DNA of 64,000 nt from Adiantum capillus-veneris (taxonomy: Eukaryota > Streptophyta > Polypodiopsida > Polypodiales > Pteridaceae), in the NCBI GenBank assembly GCA_014529385.2, contig CM043970.1:64674996-64738995 (forward strand), written 5' to 3'. The translations under genes and the position numbers were made by a program. Below, in pieces: positions 35,496 to 46,531 of the stretch. Every line of letters begins with the position of its first letter. Position 1 is the stretch's first letter. The notes under the pieces were generated by a model. The model was not told where the DNA came from, did no database searches, and was given only the letters and a program-made list of their open reading frames with translations.

Positions 35496-36310
35496 ATCGG
35501 CAACCCGGCTAGGGCGTGGAGGCACGAGTATCATAGGATGCATCGAAATAGAGGATTCAAGAGAATACCTCACCAATGCAAGTAGAGCGTAACCATGGCA
35601 AGACTAACTCTAATTATACTCTAATCACTAATCAATCAACTCCTATACATATCAAGCCCACCGAAGTCTCACTTACCATAGACTAGAAACCCAAAGCACA
35701 CTAATGATAAGCACACACTAATTGCATTGGTATTGGCCTCTCCAATCACCACATGCCAATCAAGGCACTTCATCAAAAGCTACACACACAAGGTGAATGG
35801 TGCTAGAGTTTCATAAAACCTATCCACACACAAGCAAACAATAGAGCACACACACTAAATACAAGATTAAGAACCAACTTAATCAATCTAATTAGTGATG
35901 TTAAATATCGCAAACCGAGTGCTTATAGAAGGATAGGAGTGGTTAATAGCAAGAAGTCATCATACATACTCAAATCTAAAATAATGAGAAATGTGAAACT
36001 ACTTCATGACATAATGAAATGTAGAGAAGATAAGACTAATGAGTAAAATAAAAATTAGATTAATCAAGAAGAGCTTACTCTAATTACAATGGATTAGCAC
36101 TCCTTGCATAAAGGCTTCCTTATAAAGGCTTTCATCACAATCCCTTCTACTATGGATTTAAGTTTGAGCCCTCTAACTAGCATATACAACTTTGGAACTC
36201 CCAATGAGTCTAAGACCTTATACAAAATGAGTAAGAAACATTGTGCACATCCATAGCACATCTCCCGCTTGATATATAATCATTGTAGCATATGTTAGCC
36301 GCTGCTAACA
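35496..36310 (-). mobile_element. AB-family LTR C (truncated 3' LTR)
   Basis: It matches 28690-29567 and 11950-12683 but lacks the first ~70 bp of the left end, which is replaced by LTR E. The inner side has a polypurine tract (TTCCCTCCTTCC on plus, 36311-36322), followed by interior sequence matching 15522-15930. It is therefore the 3' LTR of a second AB-type copy. Confidence 0.72.
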
Positions 36311-36715
36311 TTCCCTCCTTCCTAATTTGGCGCACGTTATCTTGTGCAGGTGAAGCAAAACACGATGACATGGTAGAAAGCAAGTCCACGGAAGAAATGT
36401 TGAGCTGCAAAAAAATAGAACAAGTAATGAGCATCAAAGGCCAACAAGGATAAATAAAACATGAAGTACAGTGAACAATCATGCAAAGTGAATATTTTGC
36501 TTCTAAAAGATGGGTGAATCATGGTAAAAAACTAGACAACATAAAGCAAAAAAACATCTAAACTATCGTGAAGATTAAACCACTTGAAATTTCAGTTTTA
36601 TGGATGAAGCACGAGCAATCAATTATGACCCTAGGCAAATGCAAGTTCATAAACCTACTAGCCTAAAAACTATGTGACCAATCTTAATAAATCATTCAAG
36701 TCTATTGTAATGCAA
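36311..36715 (-). other. Interior of second AB-family copy
   Basis: This matches 15522-15926 in element AB (e.g. CATGGTAGAAAGCAAGTCCA then GAAGAAATGTTGAGCTGCAA) and is cut at 36715 by the family L LTR. No gene. Confidence 0.65.
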
Positions 36716-37429
36716 ATTGCCTATGAACTTTGAGAATAGCGGAATTAAGAGAATTAGAGTGAGCATTTTTGTGAGATTACTTTGAGAACTTGGAGGGTGA
36801 ACTTAATTGATGATAGCAACATAAACATAGTACTTAATTAGCTTGGCATGAACAATATTTTGCAAGAGAGAGAGTATTAGAGAACATGACAATAGATGAG
36901 GACCGGATTTACTTGGATCTCCCCCTCCAAAAGGCGTTTGTATTATAGATTCTCCCATCAAGAGAGACTTTGTTACAATACAATCTTTGTGTTCCTTATG
37001 ACCTTGGTGATGCTATGAAGATGGAAAGCTTCATGCATCATGAGCTTAACATAAAGTTTGCAAAAAGTATTAACTATCCCAAGGCCTCAAACATCTTTGA
37101 AGGTGGAGAGAGCTAGCGGGGAATGAGGGTAGGGAAGCAAAAGAAGAAACATTCCATAGGAGAAAGAAATAGTTCCTCACTTATCATTACTCTTCTTGCT
37201 TAGCATATCATAAAAGCATAGTAATGAAAATGAAGAAGATGGAAAGCTTAAGCATTGAAGCATGGCTCTTGGTTGGATTTGAATTCCATAGCCAAGAGTG
37301 TTGGTGTAGACTCTCCACTTCTCAACAAACTTCGAGAAGGAGATAGACATCTTGCATTTTGTACTCCACACAATGGGAGAATGTGTGTGTGTTTTGGAGA
37401 GTATACCCCCCCTCGCATGCTTGGTCCAC

Positions 37430-37487
<58 letters not shown>

Positions 37488-37690
37488 TAATTTTATTATT
37501 TCCTTTGGACATGTGTCCTCTTTTTCCTCTTTTGAGAGAAAGAACTTAATTATTTATGTTTATGTATTTAAATTCTCATTGGACCCCTTTAAAACCTAAC
37601 CAATAGCATTCAAGCACATCATGAGTGCCACATGTGGAGGATCATTTGAACATGTGTCTTTTATGCTTATTAAGTCATTTGGTTGAATGA
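36716..37690 (-). mobile_element. Family L LTR (copy 2)
   Basis: It begins TGTAATGCAAATTG on plus and is most like the copy at 58573-59931, sharing the (CT)n run (37433-37483) and the ACTTCTTCTT/GAGCTAGCGGGGAATGAGGG block in reverse. It interrupts AB-type interior at TCTAT|TGTAATG. The right end is not sharply defined and may be truncated. Confidence 0.6.
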
Positions 37691-38835
37691 AATACTTCAA
37701 GTACTTATTCAATCAAGCAAGCATGTGTCTTTTATGCTTTATTTGGTGGATACAGGTGGATGCACATCAAACCCTGTAAACACTCACTCAATTTTTCAAA
37801 AGAAGCCATGTAATTCAGCCCCGGGGAGGTCACCTAATAAAAATGTAACCTATCACGTGAGTTCAACAGAAGGGTATTTAAAGTTGTTGAAACTTACAGA
37901 AATATATATACAGAAGGGCTTTATTTTTTCAAAATTGAAAAAGAAAAGCGAACATTATATTCTTAACAAAATTCACAGATAAGGGGTTTTACAAACATCT
38001 TTAGAACGCATGTGATATGCTAGTTTTACACATAGTGAACCCCCCAAGAATTCAGCCTATGATGATTTGTAATTGTAATGTAATTTGACAATACCCTCTC
38101 AACCTCTTTGAGTCTACACCCTTGTAAGTGGCCAGATGGCCGTGGGAAAGCTCTCTTAACCTTTAAGTCAAAACCCTTAGTTTGGACTAAAGAGATATCG
38201 TTAGCTTGGAGGATTTTTAAAACGTTCAGTGTAAGAGCTTCTTGCTGCTACGAATTGTAATCTACTTTTCACCTGGAATGGTAATCAAAATTCATTTCCG
38301 AATAGCACATTGTGCTCCTTGTCTCTTGATCTACAATCTAAATGTTTTCAATTCTAGTGTGGTTCACGACTCTCTGGTTGTGAGCTAAATGCATTGATTT
38401 GGAGATTAAAATGGTTTTTTTAATGTTTTGACCATGGATAAGTGTTTCTATGCTTAAGGAGGACCTTTCCAAGTACTTCCATTTCAATTTTTTGCACATT
38501 TTTTGTGATGGATCGTGATTTATGTACCTTCCCAGATGGTGACAAAACTTGGTAGGATTGTGTCCCTAGGTGTTGTGATACCTCTCCTTGTTTCATTGCA
38601 TTCCAAATTATTCGTTTGGATGCCGAAAAGGCGTGATGACCTAGAGTAGTGAGATTGGACGGAAGTGGTTGATTTTCTTTTGTCGTAGAATGAGTAGCCC
38701 TCTGAGTTCACTTTGGTGAGATCGACACTCTCATTAAGTCTCGGTGCTCCATCTTGAGTCCTTCCTTGTATATTGACATTATGTTAGTACAAAAGAGTAA
38801 CACTGCAGACGTCCGTTGCAGCGATCCGCTAAGAT
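37691..38835 (+). mobile_element. Region containing the 5' LTR end of element X
   Basis: No coding domain. The sequence ends at a primer-site-like motif at 38836, so its right part should be the U5 end of an LTR. The left LTR border could not be set because no second copy is in the window. Confidence 0.4.
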
Positions 38836-38853
38836 TGGCGTCGCTGCCGAGGA
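38836..38853 (+). promoter_or_regulatory. Primer-binding site of element X
   Basis: TGGCGTCGCTGCCGAGGA is a variant of the tRNA-Asp-type plant gypsy primer site TGGCGCCGTTGCCGGGGA, on the plus strand, upstream of the leader palindromes and gag. Confidence 0.65.
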
Positions 38854-39380
38854 AACCGATCCTTAGGTGGTGAGTGACTCACTATACGAAAAAAATCTCG
38901 CTTTAAAGCTTTTGACACCCGTTCCTCTTACACATAAACAATGAAGCAGCTAGACGTAGGTTTAGTGCTTGGTAGAGACTGGAGTCCTAGACTAGCCAGT
39001 GCTACTCCTTAAGAGCAAAGAAAGCTGTGAGTGAAGTACAAGATAGTATTTTGTTCTTTGATTTTTCCATACTTGGAAAGGACTGTTCCATCACACACTT
39101 CGTTGTTATTTTTGTACTGTTAAGTTCATTTATGTTGCAAATTTATTTCAGTTTATAGAAGTAGGTTAGGAAACAAATTACATCATCATTTGGGGACAAA
39201 AGGATTGAGGAAAAAAATGTCAGAAACCTTATTTTGGTGTTGAAGACCATAACTATGAAAAGTTGAAGAATTGATGGTCAGAGCTTCAAAACTGAACCAA
39301 ACCCAGCAAAACCTTCAAAAAGGGGATAAAAACACTTGCTAAAAATAGACTGTGCATGAAACTTCCAAATTGTCTGTCCA

Positions 39381-40527
39381 ACATGGATTGTGATCCATGT
39401 ACCTTTTTGGCAAAATGTGCTAAAACTGTTTCCCTTGCTTAGAACAGACTCTCAAGCATTAGAACCTTGAGTTTGGTCAGAAATAGAGTGCTAAAAGATC
39501 ACTAAAAACAAGAAATTGGGGTGAGTAGAGCAAAACCTTTGAAATTGAGGAAAATAGGAAAAAACTGAACTTCTACTTGTCCAAATTAAAAAAGGAAAGA
39601 GAATTGGGATCAATTAGAAGCAGGGAACCAATAGATCCAAAAATCATGACCAGATGCTTCCCAACATGGATCGCGATCCATGTCCCAGGTAGACATCTGA
39701 TAGTAAGATTTGACCAGTGTACTCCTGATTACTAGTTGGACAACTTTTCCAAATTATCCATAGACAAAAAGTGAAAAAACCCAATCAAAACACCAAAAAA
39801 GGAGTTGTTTACAAAAAACCGTAAAACAAACACAAAATCTTGCTTTTGACTTGGAAAAAACTGATCAAATCCAAAAAGATTTGGGGAATAGCATCACCAG
39901 ACCTTGTGTCACCAGCTCACAAAGTATCAATCCAAAATCTTGCCAACAAGCGATCATAATCCATATACATTTTTGGAATTTTGAGCTGATAATGGGCAAG
40001 TAGAAAAGTGATAACGATTGTAGCACTTTCTCCCAAGGGACCCTTATAAAAAAAGTTCAAAAAGAGGGCAAAAGGGAGCAAAAATCAGATCAAGGGGAAA
40101 ACCACTGAAACAAACCCTTAAACTGACTTTTGACTGACAAAAAGGAACTCCAAAACATTCAAAAACCATATAGCCAGCATCAATAGGCCAAGGACTAGCT
40201 GTGGGCCAAGTTTTAGTGCATACTAACACTAAAGAACATGGATCACGATCCATGTTTCCCTGACACTTTTTTGATACCAAACTAGCACCATAGCTAGATG
40301 GCATCACAAAGAGTCTAGTGGTCCTTCCAAAATTGAATTTAGATGCAAAAAACATCCCAAAAGCCCAAAACTTGCAGAAGCTCAGGCAAAGTGACAAAAT
40401 TAACCTAGTTTCCAATCCAGAGGTTCATTTCTAAAAATTTTGATACCATAAGACCTCTTAATAATGTTGAACCTAATGATATCAACAAAAGTTCATTTGG
40501 CTTCCCAACATGGATCGCGATCCATGT
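39381..40527. repeat. Leader palindrome array of element X
   Basis: Palindromes of type ACATGGATCGCGATCCATGT occur at 39381-39400 (centre TGTG), 39664-39683 (perfect), 40236-40255 (centre one mismatch) and 40508-40527 (perfect). A degenerate copy is centred at 39956.5. Centre-to-centre distances are 283, 283, 289 and 272 bp. The site is usually preceded by CCCAAC or CCAAC and often followed by ACC. The intervening sequence is only loosely alike, so the palindrome is the most conserved part of an old ~285-bp tandem array. Confidence 0.88.
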
Positions 40528-40842
40528 ACCTTTGAGTCAGAACAGAAGCAGAATTTCACCATACAAAGAGCTAGTCCACAGAACCCTGGTGGATCTTTCA
40601 AAATTGAAATTGCACCTAAATTGTTGATGTTGTGTGAGGAATTGTGTGCTATTGAAAAACCTAGCCAAATGTTGTCGATTAAAAGCAAGAACTAATAAGA
40701 ATGGCTGTAAGCTCACAACTATCAAGCAAATTTTTGACAGGTTGTAGGTACTAAAGGATACTACCCAGCAAGCAAGACCAAACGAGGGATTCAAACTATC
40801 AAATGAGGTAACCCGGTTTGGATTTTGTATTACCAGTTCTTC

Positions 40843-41935
40843 ATGAATTTGCGATTAGGAAGATTGTACCAGAATAGGAATCCCAGAATCTTTGACCAAG
40901 GGAGCAATCACTTGACAAAAGAAAGTGTGAATCGGAGACCATTGCCGCCTTTAGAACCCATTTTAGAGGAGAGCTTCTATGACACTTCGTTAGAGAGATC
41001 ATACAGCCTCATGACTGAAGATTCTAACAAATCAAACCCTAAGGGAACAGCTTCGATGGGTGCAGGTCCTTCCTAGCCTACATCTCATGTAAAATTGTTG
41101 TATTTGAAGTTTCAATTTAAAAATGTGCTTAAGGCCAAAATCTATAAGGATGGAATGAACCGCTACTGTGTTCATTTGAATAATAAGTTGAGCGAGTTCA
41201 GAAACCTTGTAGATGTGGATTATGACATGGATAGATATTTTGACTGAGAGGGAATAATGTACCTAGTGGCTCATAACCCTTTTATTGTGAATAAATGGGG
41301 AATGACTGGCACCAAGGACAAGGTAGATAATGAGATGGCCAATGAAACCCCAAAATGGAGAAACAAAACGCGGTACTCAAACGCACCAATGAGACAGAGC
41401 GCCTTAATACAGACAACACATATGTGAGGCTATATAAGTTCAATAATGGAGAAGAAACACTCTATTACAGATGTGAAGAGTCCCACATCAAGGAATTGAC
41501 TGACTAAAAAAACGTGTATGTTTACATGTACACGGAGGGGAGAAGTATTCAGGTGGTCATATTAGACAAGTATGGCCGAAAGTACTCTCCAATTCGTAAG
41601 GAATTAGAGAGATATACATATTTTGGAGGACCACTCCACCAATACTATGTAAATCCGTAAGAGGTAAAAACCACGACTAGTCACACAAGACCTGAGACTG
41701 TACATGTGAGCCCAGTGAGAACCAAGGTGGAGGAGTCTTTTGGACATGAACGAGTCCCAAACATAGGGCCTTTGGGACCAACGGGATCTAGGGCTTCCAT
41801 GAACACACATAGGGGCATTACGGTTCCTGATGTCACTTACACCACTAGAATTCCTATGACTATTATACGAGATCGGCTTGAAGAACGCATAGCAGATAGG
41901 ATACCACTGGTAGTACTAAGAGTGTGAGTTGTTAT
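40843..41935 (+). pseudogene. Gypsy element X, gag-like N-terminal remnant
   Basis: It starts MNLRLGRLYQNRN (in frame from Met 40825), clearly paralogous to MNLRSGRVLGNQS of element Y at 43510. It continues past stops with VHLNNKLSEFRNLVDVDYDM and VAHNPFIVNKWGM, matching Y's VQVENPDVVDKWGS. Several stops and frameshifts separate the pieces, and a 73-codon frame at 41706 has no known domain. No pol follows: the leader of element Y begins about 280 bp later without an intervening LTR. Confidence 0.6.
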
Positions 41936-42217
41936 GTAAAGTTGCAGAATTTCAGGTCTACGGCTAGAAATAGCACGAAAAGACTCGAATTCACTCAATC
42001 CAACTGGGGAGTTAGCCTAAGAGTTGTCCGAACCAGTGGGTAAGCTCAAGGACACTTCGAGGTAAAAATTTCAAGAAGTTGACCAAAACTCAAATTATTT
42101 ACTTTTTCTTGACATTTTAGGCCAAATTAAGTTTTGACTTGATTTATAGGCTTAAAAAACATCATAAAAGGACTGTCTTTGAAAAAATTACAAAAAAGTG
42201 CTCATTTCAAGCCTCAA

Positions 42218-43104
42218 GTTAATAATTGTGATTATTAACTTTTTGCTCTAAATTAGCCAAGACTCATACCATGGACTCATTGTATGTGTACAAACAACTA
42301 TTGTAAAGGCCCAAGAGATTTGGATCACTAAATTGGCAAGAATCTGGGTAAAAACTAAAGTTTGTACTGACTTTTTGAACCTTGAGTGTGAATTGAGAAA
42401 AAATTTATCCAAGCTTGTTGAAAATTGATTCATAGGCTTATATTGATGTGATAAATATGTGTACATGCTCAGTTGACCAAAAACTTGTAAAATTTTGTCA
42501 AAAGTAAATAATCGCGATTATTTATATCTGCCCTGTTTTTGAATTTGTTTGACCAAGTTGGCATGCCACTAGCTTTACCATGTTGTAATAAGTCCACAAA
42601 CCCAATTTGGTAAGATTTGAATGATTGGATTGAAAATTGTGATTGAAATTGCAAAGTTAGTCTGCGGACAGATAATGGATGACCATTTGATCAAAAAATT
42701 GTCCAAACTTGATGAAAATTGTCTAGTGACCTTAACCTAAGGTGCTTAATAGATTTGTGTCAAAGTTGAGACAAAAATTTGTAAAAAATTATCAGAAGTA
42801 AATAATCGCGATTATTTACATCTGCTTCAAAACTTGGTGATTTTGCAAATTTGAGTATACCACAAGGTTCAAGCACATCAAGTAGACCCCAAAAATCAAT
42901 TTTGGTGAAATTTGGACCACAAAAGTGAGACTTAAGCCAGATTCTCGAAATCAGAGTCTGTGGACACGGAACAGTGGGTTAACTTGATCAAAATATGTCC
43001 AAACTTGTTGAAACTTGCCCAAGGGCTTTAACAAGTTGTATACTTGCCAATCCAATTCAAAAAGTGCTAAAAATCAGAAAAAGTAAATAATCGTGATTAT
43101 TTAC
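42218..43104. repeat. Leader palindrome array of element Y
   Basis: Palindromes of type TAAATAATCGCGATTATTTA are centred at 42228.5 (variant arms TTAATAAT, centre TGTG), 42514.5, 42808.5 and 43093.5 (centre CGTG). Spacings are 286, 294 and 285 bp. Flanking text between sites is AT-rich and loosely repeated (AATTTTGGTGAAATTTGG after each). The last site lies about 415 bp before gag. Confidence 0.9.
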
Positions 43105-43509
43105 TTCTGCTATCTAGAGACTTCAAATTTGACTTTTGGGTATATACAGTGTTAGACCAGCATAATATAAGGCCATAGGGCAATTTTGGGGTGAATCGGA
43201 TCAAAATTGGTACAGATACACTCAGTTTACAGATTGCAGATTAGACCTTTGATTTTGCGAAGCTGAATCTGAAAGTCAAAATTTTGACTTCCATATCACA
43301 TTTTGAAGTGATATACAGAGACCAATCACTGGAGTTCTCAAGAGCTCTACTATCCTTATAGAAAAATAGCTAATTTGACTAATTTTGTACAGGAATCAGG
43401 TTGCAGATAAGGAATCAGTGGCTTGACAGAAAGTTGCAATTGAATCAAGTGGAAATTGACGACAAGTCAATCTAAGGTGAGTACTTAATCCAGGGCTTCA
43501 TAAGTTTAT

Positions 43510-44629
43510 ATGAACCTTAGATCCGGTCGTGTATTAGGAAATCAAAGCCTATTCGGAGAAAACACCAGTAGAGTATCCACTGAAGAGAGCGTAAATCAAG
43601 GCAATTTCTTGCACACAATTCCTGAAGAAGTCTCGGACACATTTTCAGATTCAACATCCGAAATGTCTTCTTACTCGATTCACTCGAAAACCGGAACGAC
43701 AATGCGCTATAAGCATATACTGTCTTTTTACAAGACTAACCGTCGTGGAGCCCAGGTTTACTTGGATCCTAACGAAGAGTATGCTATTCGCATTGATGAC
43801 CATGGTATTGAGTTCGAAGAAGAGGTTAGGGTAAACAAACAAGAAAAAATGTACATGGATCGAAACGGAACTCAATACGTACAAGTCGAAAACCCTGACG
43901 TGGTAGACAAATGGGGATCATAAGTAAACACTATAATCCCAGATATGTCAGCAAAAGAAGGACCACCAACTTTGGAATTCGAGGGATACGATCAACTAGA
44001 CTTGAAGCCTTTGAAACGGCTTAGTACGGATAATCCTAGAACCAGAGTCTATTGTTGGGAAGATAGGAACATAAAAGATCTTTTGTAGACTTCTCATGCT
44101 AGACTAGGACAATTAACGGCCATGAAGATCATCTATATCTTCAAGATCAAAGATAAGGGATCTGTGAACCTACCAACTTACTTGTTTAGGGATTGTTATA
44201 ACAACAATTTTGTTATGATGACTCCTGAGGAGGTAGAATAAACCAAGTACCAGGGGTAGTCCATACGGGATTGGATATTGGGTCAAGGACCAGAAACCAC
44301 TCCAGTCAGACCACTTAGCAAGCTTTAAGCAAGTGCTAAGAGAAGAGCGTATATTCGATTTTCATACTCAATTCAAGGGGTTTGGAATGACATTAGAAGG
44401 AAAAGCTTTGACATGGTTCCAAAACATTCCACTAAGGTCAATCATGGATTTGAACACATTAGCTCAAGGATTTGTAGCTGTTTGTTCAAAAATGGAGATT
44501 AAACATAATACGGTAGCTCAAATCTACAGCTTTAAACAGAAACATGGTGAGTCTGTTAGGGATTGTGCAACTCAAATGAAACAATACATTACTAGTTGCC
44601 CAGAGATGGAGATACTTGCAGACAGCTAG
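43510..44629 (+). pseudogene. Gypsy element Y gag
   Basis: Gag packages the element RNA. The first frame (43510-43923) begins MNLRSGRVLGNQSL and runs 137 codons. After stops it continues to about 44327, and after a frameshift the capsid-like domain (44333-44629) has FGMTLEGKALTWFQNIPLRS, FVAVCSKMEI and FKQKHGESVRDCATQMKQY, typical of plant gypsy gag. No CCHC knuckle is visible. A strong donor-like AAG|GTGAGT lies at 43474-43482 just before the start. The start is chosen because the same MNLR(S/L)GR opening is seen in element X. Confidence 0.75.
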
Positions 44630-44639
44630 CCAGCCAGCC

Positions 44640-45500
44640 ATTAGACAAACAAAAATGACATTATAGTTAGCTGACGGACACGTTGAAATACCATTAGGAC
44701 TACTAGAAAAAGTGATAGTCAACTCCTGTGGAATTGAATATCAACACACTTTTGCCATAGTAGACTTTGGGAAAAAACTCAACTATGAAATTATACTGGG
44801 AAGACCTTTCATGCGACAGGTACAGCTTATCTAAGATTGGGAAAACGATTATCTGTACTTAAAGCAAGTGGGATCTATAACAAGGGTCAATCTAAAAGAA
44901 CACACCTATATAGATGTCTTGAAAACACCCATCCAAAAGTTTGATTCAGTCTCTTTGGCTGAAACTAAACTTCTATCTTGGCTAAACAAAGAGACTCCTA
45001 TTTGGATGTGCGGAGCTTCAGAAAATGGAAGCTTGAGACGAGAGGAATGTAGCTTAGAAAGAGACTGTAAAGACGAAGCCTACATACCAGAACCCTTTCT
45101 AGAACATTTATTCAAACCATTCGAGTGGACTCAAATTTTAGTGACAATGGATGTATGCGTGAATACGTCCATGCCTACTCAATTTTGCAATGAGGATTGG
45201 CTACGATATAATTCCCATCCAAATGATGTCAGTCCTTAACATTGAAAACAAGGATGAGGAAAAAAAGGACTTGATGAAAGCTCAACAAGTCGTTTTAGAC
45301 CTCTATTACGACGCAACTGATGAGTTAGATGAACACTCAGCTACCTTAGAAGCTTCGGGATCAGAAAAAGAGCATACGAGGGCTCGATTACTCTTAAAGG
45401 GAGGGGAGGAAAAGTTTTTTGACTTTCCAAACCAGAAATCAAGAAGACAAAAATGGTATAGAAGAAAGAGAGACACTAAAATTGTGAAAGCATGACCTAT
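44640..45500 (+). pseudogene. Element Y canonical protease (C-terminal half) and linker
   Basis: This is the protease in its usual place before RT. The segment reads LADGHVEIPLGLLEKVIV then NYEIILGRPFMRQV, the flap-to-ILG half of a retropepsin. The N-terminal half with the catalytic DTG is missing: gag (ending EMEILADS) runs almost directly into it. A 123-codon frame (44868-45239) and another (45190-45495) follow with no recognised motif, apparently a protease-RT linker. Confidence 0.68.
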
Positions 45501-45603
45501 GCCATCAGTCTCCAGTAAAACACAATTCCTAATGTAGATAGATGCTAATGATTGTGTCAAGGACAAAATAACTGGCAGATATCCTTCAAATGGAAACTCA
45601 AAA

Positions 45604-46531
45604 ATGTCTCAGACATCGAGAAAAATAAGGAAGGGTACTCATAAAGAACATAAGGATAAAAAACCACTTATGACCAGAGTCGAGCGGAAAAAGAAATATC
45701 AAGAGTTGAAAAAAGCTCTGAAGGAGATATACACCACCGAAATGGAAACCACGGAAGAGGATGGTAAGGATGTGATGCATGTTCCATCCCATTACAAAAA
45801 GTATACTCTCCAAGATCGGAAAATCATAATTGAACAACCTGTTAGAGAACTACGAAAACAAGGCGAGTCTTACGAAGGACCTAAAAACGCTAAAAGGGTA
45901 GACTTGGCTGAACCAGGAGAAGAGCCTCGACCGGTTTACGTTGCAAATGACCTAACAGAAGAAGAAGAAACGCTTTTGTTGAACTTGTTAAAGGAATACC
46001 GGGATATCTTCGCTTGGTCTTACAAGGATCTCAAGGATGTTGATCCAAAAATCTGTCAACATACTATACCCATCAGAGATGATGCAAAACCAAGTAGACA
46101 GAGACCATACACTTATAATGAAACATTTTCCAAGAACATCAAAGAAGAGATTGAAAAAACTAAAGGAAGCTGAATTCATTTACGAAATTGAACACACTGA
46201 TTGGGTGTCTCCAATTGTGGTAGTACCTAAGAAGAATGGGAAATTACGAGTGTGTGTTAGTCTCAGAAAGGTGAATGCAGCTACCATTAGAGACAACTTT
46301 CCTCTTTCGATAACTGAGCATGTTTTAGAATGAGTGGTAGGAAAAGAAGCTTACAACTTCCTAGATGGCTTTTTGGGATACAATCAACTTTTGGTTGACC
46401 CAAAAGATCAGCATAAAAGTGCTTTTGCAACAGAATGGGGTATATTTGCCTATCGGCTTATGCCGTTTGGGTTAACTAATGCTCCAGCCACATTTCATAG
46501 ATTGATGAGCCATGCTTTACTTAAATCCTGA
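45604..46531 (+). pseudogene. Element Y reverse transcriptase, N-terminal part
   Basis: This is the RT start of a plant gypsy element. The frame 45604-46173 has LLNLLKEYRDIFAWSYKDLK and QHTIPIRDDAKPSRQRPYTY. A frameshift near 46160 leads to VSPIVVVPKKNGKLRVCVSL, then a TGA, then FLDGFLGYNQLLVDPKDQ and YRLMPFGLTNAPATFHRLM. The conserved blocks up to MPFGLTNAPATF are all present. The polymerase active-site block that should follow is absent (see the next entry and findings). Confidence 0.86.

Noticed and set aside
39381-43104. CRISPR-like array because of the regularly spaced palindromes
   Set aside because: Spacing is about 285 bp with coding sequence between arrays, the genome is a plant, and the sites lie in retrotransposon leaders.
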